From: Sipunculus nudus
Lineage: Eukaryota; Annelida; Sipuncula; Golfingiida; Sipunculidae
Reading direction: 5' to 3'
Length of the DNA stretch: 64,000 bases
Assembly: GCA_026874595.1 (NCBI GenBank)
Contig: CM049311.1
Location: 60,206,453-60,270,452, forward strand
Part shown: positions 10,331 to 23,734 of the stretch, in pieces
How positions within the stretch are numbered: the first letter of the stretch is position 1
Layout of the letters: each line of letters opens with the position of its first letter
The notes under the pieces: model-generated
The model's input: the letters and a program-made list of their open reading frames with translations, nothing else
Database searches by the model: none
Told to the model about the DNA's origin: nothing
Program-made: the position numbers and the translations under genes

Positions 10331-13300
10331 AGATGAATGTTATTATTTTCTGTATTTGATTCATTCTTATTCTAGGCTATGCTACATTTTAGATTTTGTA
10401 TTGTACCACCAGGGTTACAATGATTAAAGTGTACATTTAATTGTGTCCACAAAGTGGTGTATTGTTATGAAAGTGTGGATGATCATCAGATAAGTAATTC
10501 CTTACTTCAGAAGAGTAAAAACTTCACCAGGTGTGAAATTGACTATTAATTCCAGTAATAAATTAAAACTGGGATAGTAATTAGCACAATGATATTGTTT
10601 GTCCCTCATTCAACCAACAGTGTGTATACTTTATTTGAAAAGATGTTTTATTTTATCAAATTTACTTTTATTATATTTTTTGGTGAATAAAATTAAGCAT
10701 GTACTGAAAACTTCAATGTGCAAAACTTTTTAATAGTTATTCAAGGAATATTCTTGTAGATGCCATGTTGTGGCATTATTTTCTTTTAAATTCAGTTTAA
10801 ACATTTATGATTTAAAAATAATAAAATATATGTGTATGCATAATATGACCCAATATGAGCTACACTCTGGATATATGATGATTGCAACTTTAGCAACAAT
10901 TCTAATATTTAACTTATAGTTTCAGTTTTTTACTCTGTATATATAATGATTGCAACTTTTGCAACAATTCTAATATTTTAACTTATATTTTCAGGTTTTT
11001 TATTAAAAATTTATTTTATTCAAACTGAACTTTCTGGTAAATATTGCCAACATATATATATATATTTTTTTGCCTAAGTATGCTCAGATTTCGGGGGGGG
11101 GGGGGGGGGCTACAGCACTGGCTATATATAGACCAAGATCTATATGTGTACATTATATGGTTAGCCATGCGTCAGCGGTAAGAAAGCAGAAACAGAGCAA
11201 TTTTTTAATTTCATTCTATATATAAATCCAATTCAAATAAAAATTCTTGAGTGACATGTTTAACTGGTCTGTTATTATTCCATAATATGTATCATAATAT
11301 ATCTGAAATTCAGAAAATTTTCATCTACTTTTCTGTTTATAAGTATTTAATTATTTTTCACTTGAAATGAAAAATAATCTTTACAGGGATGGAAATTAAT
11401 TCGGCGTCATCGTAATTTCTGTAAGGGAAAATCCAAAGACAGTGCAAAGAAGAGTACAATTTAAGTTTTTTTTTAAGTTTGAACATGTTAATCCCTTTTG
11501 ATAAATTTGGAATGTGCAGTGTATGTAATATTGTAATTTTAATTGCCGGATACAAAAAGCACGTGCATGACTGCTCGTCCGTTCATGAATTTCTATATAC
11601 ATGTCCTTAAGTTTATGCGGGTACAAGAAGTGTCATATACCAGTATTAGATCGTCTACTGAACACATCAGATGCATCATACAAGATACTTTTGTAGATAT
11701 GCATGATAAAAAAGGGGTTTAAATACTATTACATTTCATGCATATACACATGATACATATATAAAAAGGATACAGATTTGCAGACATGTGACATATATAT
11801 TACATAACAGATAATCACCATTGCCGGATTGACATATGCGGGCTGCACCGACCAACCTCCAATTCTGTTTCATTTGTAATGATAGGCCTAACGATCAGCG
11901 GCCTACTTCGGCCAAAAGCTTCTTCAAGCACAACTTAAAAGTCAGGAACGATTTCAAACATTTTAAATACGCGGCATGCAATTGAAAAATGCAAATGGGT
12001 GACAACAATATTAATAAATACAGTAAAACATGCAAGCCTTTCGTCCATTTCCAATTATTAAAACTTGGAAATCTATAGATTAGTATCAAATAACGTCTAT
12101 CCATTGGGGTGTCATATCTATACCTGAATTTCGTCTAAATAGTTTATCCTTCTAACAAATGGATGGAATTAATTAGCAGTAATTCTTTAATTCACCTCAC
12201 GTTTAACATTAATTTTCAAACTGATTGAACAACTAGTTAACAAAAATTTGATTATCTATAGAAAATATATTCATTTTATTTGTCTTTGAAAACTTTTTCG
12301 CAAGTATGAGTGTAAAGCAAGTACCAGGTACGTATGTGTAACATCTGTTACTTTGACAAATCATAATTTTTTTTAACTTTTATATGTAATATATTAATAA
12401 TTATGACTTTCAATATACTGAAGAAAAAAATATTTTTTAAAGAAACCAATTGTAACAATATATTTATTTCTCCCAAATGCCCCCAGGCGGATTCTATAAA
12501 ACAGGATTTTGTTAGCAAATATTAATTCAGACTTGCTTAATAATTGAAACAGACAGAACACCACATTTTGGTCACATTTACTTTCAAAATACTCAGACCG
12601 TACTATAGCCTTTATCATAAAGGGGAGTAGAAATAAGGAATGACTTTCTCATTATACTAGTAAATTATTAAGGTTTACATTTCTTTTTTGCTAAAGATCT
12701 TCTTTTTTAAAGATTTCTATTATTTGTTTTGTCATATTTATTTGTCAATCATGCATATTAAAAAAACAAAATCTGCATTATAATGAAAAATATTTATATT
12801 TTGGGTCAAAAGCATCATGTATAGATATACTTGTTTTGTGATGACTGAAATGAAGCCGGGGCTCCTAGTCTCGATCAAGACTGAAGTGCTACTTCATGCA
12901 ATTTAACGTCAGATGCAATTGTAAGAGATCAGGCCTGTCATCCCTCTTATCTATATTCGGACTGCCCCATTAACAGGCCACATTCCATCCCCCTTATCTA
13001 TAGTTGAACAATTACTAGGACCAGGGCCGGGTGCAAAGTTTTGCCACTCTTCCGCTTGTGCTCGAAGGTTCCAGACGTGGGCCCAGTGGTTTAGTCCTTT
13101 AGACGTGTGAAAGGGCATAATGTTAAATCGACATAAGGTGAAGTTCGATTGCAGCCGCGTTTTGTTCTTGCTTCCCTGTTAACCACTTTTAACTATTAGA
13201 CTGGCAGTATACAGATCTTTCGGTCATTTGGTGATTTAAACTTAAATTCCTGTGTTGTTTCCTATTATATCTATGGGGGAAAATCCTACACCATGCACCA

Positions 13301-14230
13301 TGAAAACGGGTACCCAGTGCAGTTTGTCTTAGCCTTGCACCAATACAACATGTATTCATATTTTTCTTTGGTATAATTATTTGGAGTTTTAAAAGTGTGG
13401 TGTTCCTCATGAATGCAAGCGTTCTCTACATGATACATGTTTTCATTGAATCTCACATGCAAAGTGGAGTGACTGGGCGCATCTCCGTCAGATGGCGCTA
13501 GTGTAAAACAAACCACTCGGAACTCCTCGGCCGAAATGTCAGGTGTCCCGAGTGATGAAAAACATGCAGGGGAAATCCCAGTTACACTCTGGTCGCTTAG
13601 ATCAACAATGATAAAAGGGAGTCACGTCAGCTGAGCTGATTTGCTCAAAAGAAACCATTCATTCCCTAGTTTTCCGTCAGAAAATGAGATTTCTGACATA
13701 CCCCCGTTTCCAGCATGTGTTAAAGGTAAAACAATTTCTATAAATTGCATCTATTGGTATTTGACATTAAAATTAGAAATTTTATATCTAAATACACTGC
13801 AAATGGCCAGACGTGATCAGTGTGACCTATCATTGGGACTTTGTAGTATGGACTTGGCTGCTGCATGATTCGTTATGTATTTGGCTGTAGGGCTTACCTC
13901 ATCATAATACAGGTTATAAACACAAAGTCTCACCAGCACGTGACAGTTATGCAAAGTTCTGAGATAATTTTATAAGATTAAGATGACAAGCAAAGATATT
14001 CATGTGGTCTGTGATCAATATGAATTAATGTCCCATTCGACATCCCTTTCACAACCAGGTCAGCCTGCCCTCATTTATTTTTTATTGATACTCAGATTCT
14101 TGGAAAACTGGAGAGTTTATAAGAATACAGCTTAACATACAGTTAAAAAAAGCTGTGACAAAACACTGACAAGGAAGTAGTGTACAATCATCCACACTAT
14201 CACTGAAAATGTTTCATGTCTTGTTCTTCC
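10331..14230. other. No gene recognised; small duplications only
   Basis: AT-rich, with a 69-bp tandem duplication at about 10855-10995 (GATTGCAACTTT(A/T)GCAACAATTC twice) and a G16-17 run near 11093. Short open frames are not supported by splice signals or motifs. Confidence 0.5.
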
Positions 14231-14233
14231 CCG

Positions 14234-15260
14234 CCACTACTCTTATTAAATAATAGGTCGGATTTTGCTCCTACCTTGTTCCCGCTCCATCGACCTCCTA
14301 TGACATTAGGACTATTTTATCGTAGCCATGTATGCGTTTCCAGAAAAACGCATACCAGCCTAGCCATGAGTCTCCAGAGCCAATGTTGTTACATTTGATT
14401 TGATTGACAGCAACACAGCCTGATATCCCGCTTGTATGCCCCTATGCTCATGAAAAGAATTCCAACACCCACCCGACACTGAGTCCTGTGAAAGTGGGTT
14501 ACTGCATGGACAGGATAGCTGTCAATCAAAATAAACGTAACAACAGGATCAGAAAGATTGGCCCGATACGCGACAGGTGCATTCACACGGCTCATGCAGG
14601 CAGCCACTACTCTTATTAAATAATAGGTCGAATTTTGCTCCCACCTTGTTCCCGCTCCATCGACCTCTTATGACATTAGGACTATTTTATCGTAGCCATG
14701 TATGCATTTCCAGACAAACGCATACCAGCCCAGCCATGAGTCTCCAGAGCCAATGTTGTTACATTTGATTTGATTGACAGCAACACAGCCTGATATCCCG
14801 CTTGTATGCCCCTATGCTCATGAAAAGAATTCCAACACCCACCCGACACTGAGTCCTGTGAAAGTGGGTTACTGCATGGACAGGATAGCTGTCAATCAAA
14901 ATAAACGTAACAACAGGATCAGAAAGATTGGCCCGATACGCGACAGGTGCATTCACACGGCTCATGCAGGCAGCCACTACTCTTATTAAATAATAGGTCG
15001 AATTTTGCTCCCACCTTGTTCCCGCTCCATCAACCTCTTATGACATTAGGACTATTTTATCGTAGCCATGTATGCGTTTCCAGACAAACGCATACCAGCC
15101 CAGCCATGAGTCTCCAGAGCCAATGTTGTTACATTTGATTTGATTGACAGCAACACAGCCTGATATCCCGCTTGTATGCCCCTATGCTCACGAAAAGAAT
15201 TCCAACACCCACCCGGCACTGAGTCCTGTGAACGTGGGTTACTGCATGGACAGGATAGCT
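14234..15260. repeat. 370-bp tandem triplication
   Basis: The landmark CCACTACTCTTATTAAATAA starts at 14234, 14604 and 14974, so the period is exactly 370 bp. Copies 1 and 2 are complete, copy 3 stops at about 15260 after GGACAGGATAGCT. Similarity is very high: two overlapping small open frames are identical in copies 1 and 2, which reflects recent duplication rather than coding. Each copy contains an inverted pair GATTGACAGC / GCTGTCAATC. Confidence 0.95.
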
Positions 15261-15269
15261 TTTATGGGT

Positions 15270-17540
15270 TTTACAAGTTTTATGGGCAATATAGTCTCAA
15301 ATGGCAACTGACTGAACTCAAAATTTCTTTTACCAGCTTGGGGAAAAACTGTGATCAGTATGCTTTTTTGCTTTAAAAATATATAACTATATATATAATA
15401 TATAACTGATATTGGTGATATTTAGCAGTTATAATGATAATTTTAAAAAATCAGGAGTCTTTAAGATGGAGTATAAACCTACCGTACTCTGAAACTCCCA
15501 TTATTTCAATCATATTTCTATCTGAATCTTTCATTCATATTATTTAATAATTTTGAAATCATTTCCTTTGTTTCAATGAAAGATTCTAAGTGGATGGATT
15601 ACTTATTGGGTGTGTCCGAAAACTGGCTAACTGGTTGACACAATATGGTTACTGGCTTCCAAGTGTCAACTGATTGGCAGTACATGTATAGGATACCACA
15701 CAGGTGAAGCCACAGTGACACCTCAGTGCTAGTGTCATACACATCCAATCTTCTCTGTATGCAAACCAGTTCTGCTGCTGTAGAACGTGTATACTTTAAC
15801 TTTGTCTACATACAAAACGAGATTCGCAATCAACTTGTGGTACAACTTGCTGCAAAGCTTGTGACCTGCTATCGTGCCTTTTGTGGACATTCTGAACTGG
15901 ACTGGTAGCAGTTTATATAAAACAGTTTGAACATAATGCATGATGTATCATAATAGCATTGGTGCATGACACAATTTCTTGCTTGTGTGCATCTTCATTA
16001 ATATCTGTGATGTTGCTCATCTATTGGTATTAAACTTATTTCATGGACAGTCACTGTAGTTTTTCCTTTTTATTTGATTATGCATTTTAATATTTTTTGC
16101 AGCGAATCTAAAATTGAAAAAAAAAATGCTTCTCGAAAAGCCCAAATCATATTGCCCATTAAAACCCACGTGGGTTTTAAGTCTTATTGTTTGCCCGGGT
16201 AATAAGGGGTATTCCCCGCCTGGGTGTTACCCACCCAACCCTGGTGCCCTGCCATTTCTTAATAAACATGCTACATTCTTCCAGTAGTTGATGTTGTTTC
16301 TTGGGCATACTGTCAAATATTTTTGTTCAGCAATATTGAATCATACTAATTATACATAGATTTCTGAAATTAGATCAATCTGAAGTTATTTAGCCAAAAA
16401 TTTAGGTCAGACAGCGTGCTTATTTAAAGGCTATTGGCTCCTCTATTATACATCAGAATTGGACTAAAACATGCATCATTTGTCAGTTAAAGTAATAGTT
16501 ACCATTTTGCTTATGACCAAGCTGTCAATGTCAAGTAACAGTAGCCTATGAACATCATTTGTTTGTTAGCGCAATAGCAATAGGGTTTGATTGGTTTTTG
16601 TTCTTATTTAGTGGAAGACATTGAATAATGAATCTTTCACACCTGATCAACTTTTGGTTGACCTTTACCCGTATTTGTGCAGTTTATTAGCACTTTTGCA
16701 TTTTCAACAATGATGTAATATCATCAAAAAGTGGTTTTACGTGTATCTTGATATGATTTCCTGAAATTATGTGACCATAGGGCACTAAACCATGTATTTG
16801 CATGCAAATGCAGCTTTATCTAGTTTCAATTGTTTTTTTTTAAACATATTTACTTTCACACCATTTGACTGAGTTTGGAAGACTGTTCCATTGACAAATA
16901 CCTGTAAAATGAAATGAGCTTTACCAAATCCTTTTACCCTGGGGATTTAACATGACAGTTCCTGATACTTTGTCCTGTATCTGTGCTGCATATTAATCAA
17001 GTCCATATTATCTCTCAAGTATCTAGATGCATTTCCATGTTTAATATTGTGCATATGTCCAATTTTCAATTGTTTGACCCTGTAAGATACTGACAGAATA
17101 CCTGTATATTTAAACTGATTGTAACCTATATGCATTCTAGGATGAGCATGATACATTTATCGTATTAATTGATTTCACATATTCTGTAATCTAAACTTTC
17201 AGTTTCTTTGAAAGCCCACTTTACCAACTGAACAAGCGTAATCATATTTATGACACTGTATCAGAACAGAAATAAGTGACTTTTTTTGTTTTAAGATTAA
17301 AATTTATATATATATTTTTTTTAAATATTTTTTTCTGTTTTGACAAATGGGTCTCAGGCATTTCTGTAAAAGGCATATCTACCCTGTTTCTTATGTCAAG
17401 ATTGCTGCCTATGTCACAATGTAATATGTTTTATCGATTATAGAAATGCTTTGATATATATATATATATGATATTTTCACTCAAGATCCTGCAAGATGTT
17501 GTAGCCATCCACATAAAGGTTAAGTCAACATTAACCAAAG
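15270..17540. other. No gene recognised; one long palindrome
   Basis: No supported coding sequence. Contains a 22-bp perfect palindrome at 16159-16180 and a CCCGGG/GGGTG-rich patch up to 16255 that may be an end of an unrecognised repeat. Confidence 0.45.
16159..16180. other. 22-bp perfect palindrome centred on CACGTG
   Basis: TTAAAACCCACGTGGGTTTT plus AA: perfectly self-complementary, with a CACGTG E-box at its centre. Likely an incidental palindrome or a repeat end; a binding site is possible but unsupported. Confidence 0.6.
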
Positions 17541-17549
17541 GGGAAACAT

Positions 17550-18290
17550 TTTTAGCTCGGCTGACTATAAGTTATCTGAGCTACAGTCTTGGTCCTTTGT
17601 CCAACCCATTGTTACACTTCAAGACTGCCTAATATCAGAACCACTGATGTGTTTCTGATTATATTTTGTATGCTTTTCTTCCATACATTTCCTATGTAAA
17701 TACCAGAAATAAGGTCAATATTGCTTAATTTATTGAAGTTATAGGCCTAAATATTAAGTACCTTGTAAAAAAACAAGAAATATATTTACTCACTTAACAT
17801 AAGAATTGCTGAAGCTAGAGACTTTTTTTAGGTATATAACTTCATTTAATCAAGATTCAATTGTATACCAAAAATTAGATCTGAATTTTTCAAATTTTAT
17901 AAGTTATTTGCATAAATATAAAATCAGTACCTTAATTTTTGTCTAACTTTGGCCCTAGCACATTTTTTCCTTGTAAGCACTGTTAATTTAATTTTCATAA
18001 GGATTTCAGCTTCAAAGTTCTAAAATTTGAAAGTAGTTGACCACAAACAGTAGCATTTATTTAAGTTTTTATGAGACCATGTCACACCTAGGCTACACTG
18101 AAGCTCCTCTTATATGTCCTCTTATTGACTCTTCATGCCAATTATGCATGCTTGAAGCTAGGCATACTCTGCAGCCAGCCTGCTCTTGGGTGGTTTCAGC
18201 TGGATCTAACTGTCCTCCCCTAGTAGTTGTTTTGGCCAATAACATAACAATATACAATATTGTTTATAATAACAACTTTAAGAAAAATTA
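17550..18290 (+). mobile_element. Pearl-like element, one unit
   Basis: Opens TTTTTAGCTCGGCTGACTAT with hairpin partner AAGTTATCTGAGCTA, a very short GTCC remnant, then one unit matching the one at 9700-10130 (for example ACTGCCTAATATCA, GAGACTTTTTTTAGG, AAAATTAGATCTGAAT). 3' limit approximate. Confidence 0.65.
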
Positions 18291-18408
18291 ATGGAAAAAG
18301 AAATTTTATAGTTAATGAGTAACAGGGAATTACCTTGCAATTACTGATGTTTTATGGATCTTCCATGGATGAACCAAAATGTATTCCAAATGACACCATG
18401 CAGTCACC

Positions 18409-18601
18409 ATAGGGAATTCATTTCAATCATAAAAATGAAAAATTAATATTCAAATAAAATTGTTGTTTACTATAAGGGATTATATGAAGCCGATTAATGA
18501 TCACCATAGGGAATTTTTCATTTCAATCATAAAAATGAAAAATTAATAATCAAATAAAATTGTTGTTTACTATTAGGGATTATATGAAGCAGATTAATGA
18601 T
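18409..18601. repeat. Two-copy tandem duplication, about 97 bp
   Basis: CACCATAGGGAATT and then AATCATAAAAATGAAAAATT and GTTGTTTACTAT occur twice, with only a few differences between copies. No coding potential. Confidence 0.85.
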
Positions 18602-19145
18602 AGACAAGGATACAGTTGATTATATTAAATTAATCAAAATGTCCAGGTCTTTTTCAGGTGTTTAATTTGTTGGTTTATATTTGTTACAAAATTTAAAAAA
18701 GATTGAAACATGTCCAAAATTAAAAATATTACTCAAACAAGTGCTCATTAAAGATGTCAATATGTTTAACTAATGACATTAAGACTCATGGCTGTATCAG
18801 CTGTACATGATACTAGGTAAATTATCAAAATTTATAGTACTAATTCCGTTATTTCAGTTAATAAAATTGAACATTCACAACTCCAGTTTGCTCCCTGTAT
18901 AATATATTGGGTGTTTTGATCCTTGGGTTATTTTTAACACATGTATAAGTTTCAATGCTAAGATTACTTTTCTTTTTTTTTCTGATACATGTTTTTAAAA
19001 AAATAAAAATATTCCAATATGATAAAAAGAAATCAGATCTTGGACAAGTTCTCATAATGATGTCTATAATGCTAATAATTCTCATAAGTATCTTGCAATA
19101 TTTAGTGTGTAGACAGTGATGTGACAGTATTCAAAGGTGAATATA

Positions 19146-19670
19146 ACAGTTTTTTTTAGCAAAAATCTGAGCTTATGTGATGGTGCGGCGTCGTCCGTAA
19201 TGCGTCATCTGTTGTGCGTGGTGCATCATGCGTCGTCTGTACATTAACCATAGCTATCTCAAAAAAGGCAGAAGCTGGCATCACCAAATTTTTTGCAAAT
19301 AATCAGTCATCTGAAAATTTCTATCGGATTTTGTTTATTTTTTTGGCTAACTACAGTTTCTTAGATTTTATAGGGAAAAAGCTAAAAAAGCTTTAAAAAT
19401 CTTATTCTCCGAAACTGTCCAGGCAAATTGTCCAATATTTCACAGAAATGATCCCTGGAACAATATCTCTCAAGTTTGTTCGAATGGTTCGATTTCAGAG
19501 ATTTTTGGCTGAGTTACAGAAGGTTGAACTTAGTCATCTGTCCAAAAAAGCACACTAAAATTAAAATCTCAGAAACGGCTAGAGCTATAATCACCAAATT
19601 TTATACCAATGTTTGTCACATATGTTATATCTGAAATTGAGGTATTGGTGGCGCCACCTACATTGATGTG
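19146..19670 (+). mobile_element. Pearl-like element of another subfamily, 5' part
   Basis: Opens with a T-run and TAGCAAAAATCTGAGCTTATG, then GTCGTCCG words, then a body ending ATTGGTGGCGCCACCTACATT. The element at 19671 begins directly after it, so it is truncated or interrupted there. The reverse of the same body is seen at about 61560-61800. Confidence 0.5.
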
Positions 19671-21911
19671 TTTTTAGTTCAGCTGACTGTAAGTCATCTG
19701 AGCTATTTCGATCACTCTTTGTCCGTCGTCCGTCTGTCCATCCGCCTGTCCGTTAACCTGGCACAAATCTTACCCGCTGGACCTAGAATCTTGTAACTAT
19801 ACATTCTAAGAGGTCCATGAAAAATCTCCTTGGAAACCAGAAATTAGGTCTGTTACCGATATCCTTCGAGCTATGGGGCCCCAAAGTACCCCTCAGAATA
19901 TTCAAAAATTTCATACAAAAACTTCAATATCTCATTAACTACATCACTGATGGTCATGATTTTTTGCATACATATTGATCATGAGATGTTCCATCAGTTC
20001 TTGCAGACTGGTGGCGCCACCTGTATTTTTCGATTTTTTACGATTTTTTTTCTCTATTTTTGAGACCTTTAAAAATGTGAACATCTGTCAACAGGGCACA
20101 AATCGTAAAGACTGGACCTAGAATCTTAATTCTTGACACACTGAGACACCTATGAAAAGACTCCATGGAAACAAGAAATATGATCTCTGTTTCCCATATC
20201 CTTCAAGCTATGGGGCTCCAAAGTACCCCCCCAGTATAGTCAAAAATTTAGTACAAAAACTTCAATATCTCATTAACTACATCACTGATGGTCATTATTT
20301 TTTGCATACATATTGATCATGAGATGTTTCATCAGTGTCTGCAGACTTGTGGCGCCACCTGTACTTTTTGATTTTTTACAAATTGTTTTCTTCAGTTTTG
20401 AGACCTTTAAAAATGTGAACATCTGTCAACAGGGCACAAATTGTGAAGACTGGACCTAGAATCTTCATTCCTCACACAGTAAGAGACCTATGAAAAGTCT
20501 CCATGGAAACCTGAAATAAGGTCTCTGTTACCCATAACCTTTCAAGCCATGGGGCCCCAAAGTACCCCCCAGAATAATGAAAAATTTGATAAAAACATAC
20601 TGCAACATCTCAATAACTACAACACTGATGGTCATGATTTTTGGCATACATATTGATCAAGAGGTGTTCCATCAGTTCCTGCAGACTGGTGGTGCCACCT
20701 GTATTTTTTCAAATTTTTACAATTTTAATTCTCTATTTTGAGATCATTAAGGATGTAGTTATCTGTCAACAGGGTACAAATCGTAATGACTGGACCTAGA
20801 ATCTTCATTCTTGATACACAGGGAGACCCATGAAAAGTCTACATGGAAACCTGAAATTAGGTCTCTGTTACCCATATCCTTTGAGCTATGGCACTCCAAA
20901 GTACAGCTCAGAATAATGGAAAAATTGATACAAAAGCTGAAGTATCTGAACAACTAATGCAGAGATCACCATAATTGTTTGTATTGATATTGATCATGGA
21001 GTGTTTCATCAGTTTCTGCAGACTGGTGGCACCACCTGTGTTTGTTCGTTTTTTTTTAAGAATTTTTTTCTCTATTTTTGAGACCTTTAAAGATATGAAC
21101 ATCTGTTAACAGGGCACAAATCATAACAACTTGACCTAGAATCTCCATTCTTTACACACTGGGAGACCCATGAAAAGTCTCAATGGAAACCTGAAATTAG
21201 GTCTCTGTTACCCATATCCTTAAAGCTATAGGACTCCGATGTATCCTTCAGAATAATGGACAATTTGATACAAAAGCTGAAGTATCTGAACAACTAATGC
21301 AGAGATCACATTGATTCCTTACATGGATATTGATTATGGAGTGTTTCATCAGTTTCTGCAGACTGGTGGCACCACCTGAATTTGTTCGGGTTTTTTTACA
21401 AATTTTTTTCTCTATTTTTGAGACCTTTAAGGATGCTGTCATCTGTTAACGTGGCACAAATTGTAAGAACAGGACCTAGAATCTTCATTCTTGTCATGCA
21501 AGGAGGCCCATGAAAAGTGTCTGTGGAAACCTGAAATTAGGTCTCTGTTACCCATATCCTTCAAGCTATAGGACTCTGAAGTATCCTTCAGAATAATGGA
21601 AAATTTGATACAAAAACCTAAGGATCTGAACAACTAATGCAGAGATCACCATGATTCTTTGCATCGATATTGACCATTAAGTGTTTTTATTAGTTTCTGC
21701 AGACTGGTTGAACCACCTGTATTTTTTTTAAAGTTTATGCATTTTTTCTCTGTTTTTGACATATATAAATACAGTCACAATCTTGGCCTGTTGGTTAATC
21801 TGTTTGATGCTTCAGTTGAATGGGTATATACTACCATTCAGATGATAAAATTTTCCTATGGCGAATCTCTTCCCAGTCAGCTGAGCATCATGACCCATGG
21901 GTCACTTGTTT
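19671..21911 (+). mobile_element. Full-length pearl-like element, about six tandem units
   Basis: Left end TTTTTAGTTCAGCTGACT, hairpin partner AGTCATCTGAGCTA, GTCCGTCGTCCGTC microsatellite, then about six units of roughly 330-350 bp. Each unit carries ACAGGGCACAAAT, GACCTAGAATCTTCATTC, CTCTGTTACCCATATCC, CAGAATAATGGA, and GGTGGCGCCACC or GGTG(G)CACCACC. The right end is AGCTGAGCATCATGACCCATG then GGTCACTTGTTT. Both ends are recognisable, but there is no replicase gene. Peptide-like open frames on the minus strand recur in every unit only because the DNA is repeated. Confidence 0.8.
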
Positions 21912-22370
21912 ACAAGCGAAAACATAATTTTAAACTCTTCTAGCTTATACACTGATTTATGGTGAAACTGTTAAGCTGATTGGTTTCAAATTTACAAGAA
22001 TTATTCTATGGTAGGTTTCCGCCAGTTTTATAAGAATAGATAGGGTAAATACAGCTTAAAAAAGCATTGTAGCCAAATGAAAAAGGCTTTCTGTGTTTGA
22101 AAACAGATTTGACAACATGCTGAGTTTCAGCAGCCAAGTCAAGAGTACAGACAGTACTCAGTACAAACAGGTGGGGTCCAGACATCACCATGGCAACTGA
22201 CCTGGCTCTGGCAGGTGTTTAGACAATGTGTCTAGATGTCTAGACACAGCATCTAGACATCAAGACACAATTTCTAGATGCAGAATTCCCAGATTATTGA
22301 AACTATATCTTTCAACTGTTTGAAAAATCTTGGTTTGCATTTTTAGCAAATCAGGTTTATCATCAGGTCA
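21912..22370. other. Spacer between two pearl-like elements
   Basis: No gene. Contains short repeats of TCTAGA(C/T)(G/A) and AGACA at about 22230-22280. Confidence 0.4.
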
Positions 22371-23552
22371 CATGTGAACTGCTGCGCCAAGCTCATATCT
22401 CAAGAACCTTTCACCGATCAGGCTACAAATTTTGCACCGATGTAGCCCTTTGATAGCTTTATAACATACACTAAAAATGGTGGTGCCACCTGCAACCATT
22501 TTTGCACAGCGTCCATCTGTTCATCTGCCTTGGGATAATATCACTCATATCTCAGCAGTGGTTTGACTTTTCCACCTGAAATTTTACAGGTTTATACATC
22601 TCAATTTTATGACAGGTGGCGCCACCTACATTCACGTTTAGTCTGCAGACATCCAAGCTCATATCTTGGGAACTGTTTGACCGATTGAGCCAAAATTTTG
22701 CATGTGTATAGATCTCACATAGCTCTTCATCATAGGCAAAACTGGTGGTGCCACCTGCAACCATTTATGCACAGCATCCATCTGTTCATCTGCCTTGGGA
22801 TAAAATCATTCATATCTCAGAAGTGGTTTGACATATCCACCTGAAATTTTGCAGGTTTATACATCCTGGACAGCTCTCTTGGTTTTATGACAGGTTGTGC
22901 CACCTACATTCAGGTTTACTCTGTAGACATCCACGCTTATATCTCAGGAACCGTCCAACCAATTAGGCAAAAATTTTGCATGTGTATAGATCTCACATAG
23001 TTCCTCATCATAGGCAAAACTGGTGGTGCCACCTACAACTACTTATGCACAGCGTCCATCGGTTCATCTGCCTCGGGATAAAATCACTCATATCTCAGCA
23101 GTGGTTTGACTTATCCACCTGAAATTTTGCAGGTTTATACATCCTGGACAATTTTCTCGATTTAATGACAGGTGGCACCACCCACATTCATGTTTAAGCT
23201 GCAGACATCTATATTAGATTTTTAAAATAAACCTCCATTCATACTCCCAAACTTTGCACAGGTTCTCATTAGGCCTGTAGGCCTTGTTTTCAAATACTTC
23301 TGCTGCAAGATAAGATAAAGTTAATAGGCCAAGTCAAAACCTGTGTGACAATAGCACTCCTACCACTCCAATGTAAATTATATAAATGACATCAGTCCAC
23401 TTCCCTCTCCAAGGATTTAATCAAAATCATCACATAACTGGAGTTAAATGCCATCATCCACACAAAACCAACCTTTGTCTACCCCTTTTTTCAAATCATA
23501 TTTTATGATCATAAACACAGCTGAGTATCATGGCCCATGGGTCCCTTGTTTC
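22371..23552 (+). mobile_element. Pearl-like element, about 280-bp units
   Basis: Units carry GCACAGCGTCCATCTGTTCA, CACTCATATCTCAGCAGTGG, CACCTGAAATTTTGCAGG and alternating GGTGGCGCCACC / GGTGGTGCCACC. The right end, CAGCTGAGTATCATGGCCCA then TGGGTCCCTTGTTT (23519-23552), is the same terminus as at 21911. A matching 5' hairpin was not found, so the start is approximate. Confidence 0.65.
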
Positions 23553-23734
23553 ATTGTTTGGGGGGCACTGGGGGGGGGGGGGGTGATCGTAAAACAGGAT
23601 GCACACCAAATGGGAACACATGCAGTGTATAATTATATGTTTTTCCACAAAATTTTATGAGATTCCCCCCATCCCTTAGCAAAAAACGAGCTTGCCGCGC
23701 ACTGTTGCTGCAAACTTGCTGCAGCTTAGCAGCA

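Noticed and set aside
14389-14989. Identical 72- and 71-codon frames in successive tandem copies
   Set aside because: Identity is explained by the recent 370-bp duplication; opposite-strand frames overlap fully, with no coding signature.
20759-21633. Several 64-codon minus-strand frames with similar peptides ([20 protein letters not shown] type), also near 41457 and 4879
   Set aside because: They are the same repeat unit of the pearl-like elements; no start context, splice sites or family match, and they end at the same stops because the DNA is repeated.
22371-23552. Direct repeats with spacers reminiscent of a CRISPR array
   Set aside because: Units are about 280 bp, diverged, with no constant-length unique spacers; eukaryotic context.
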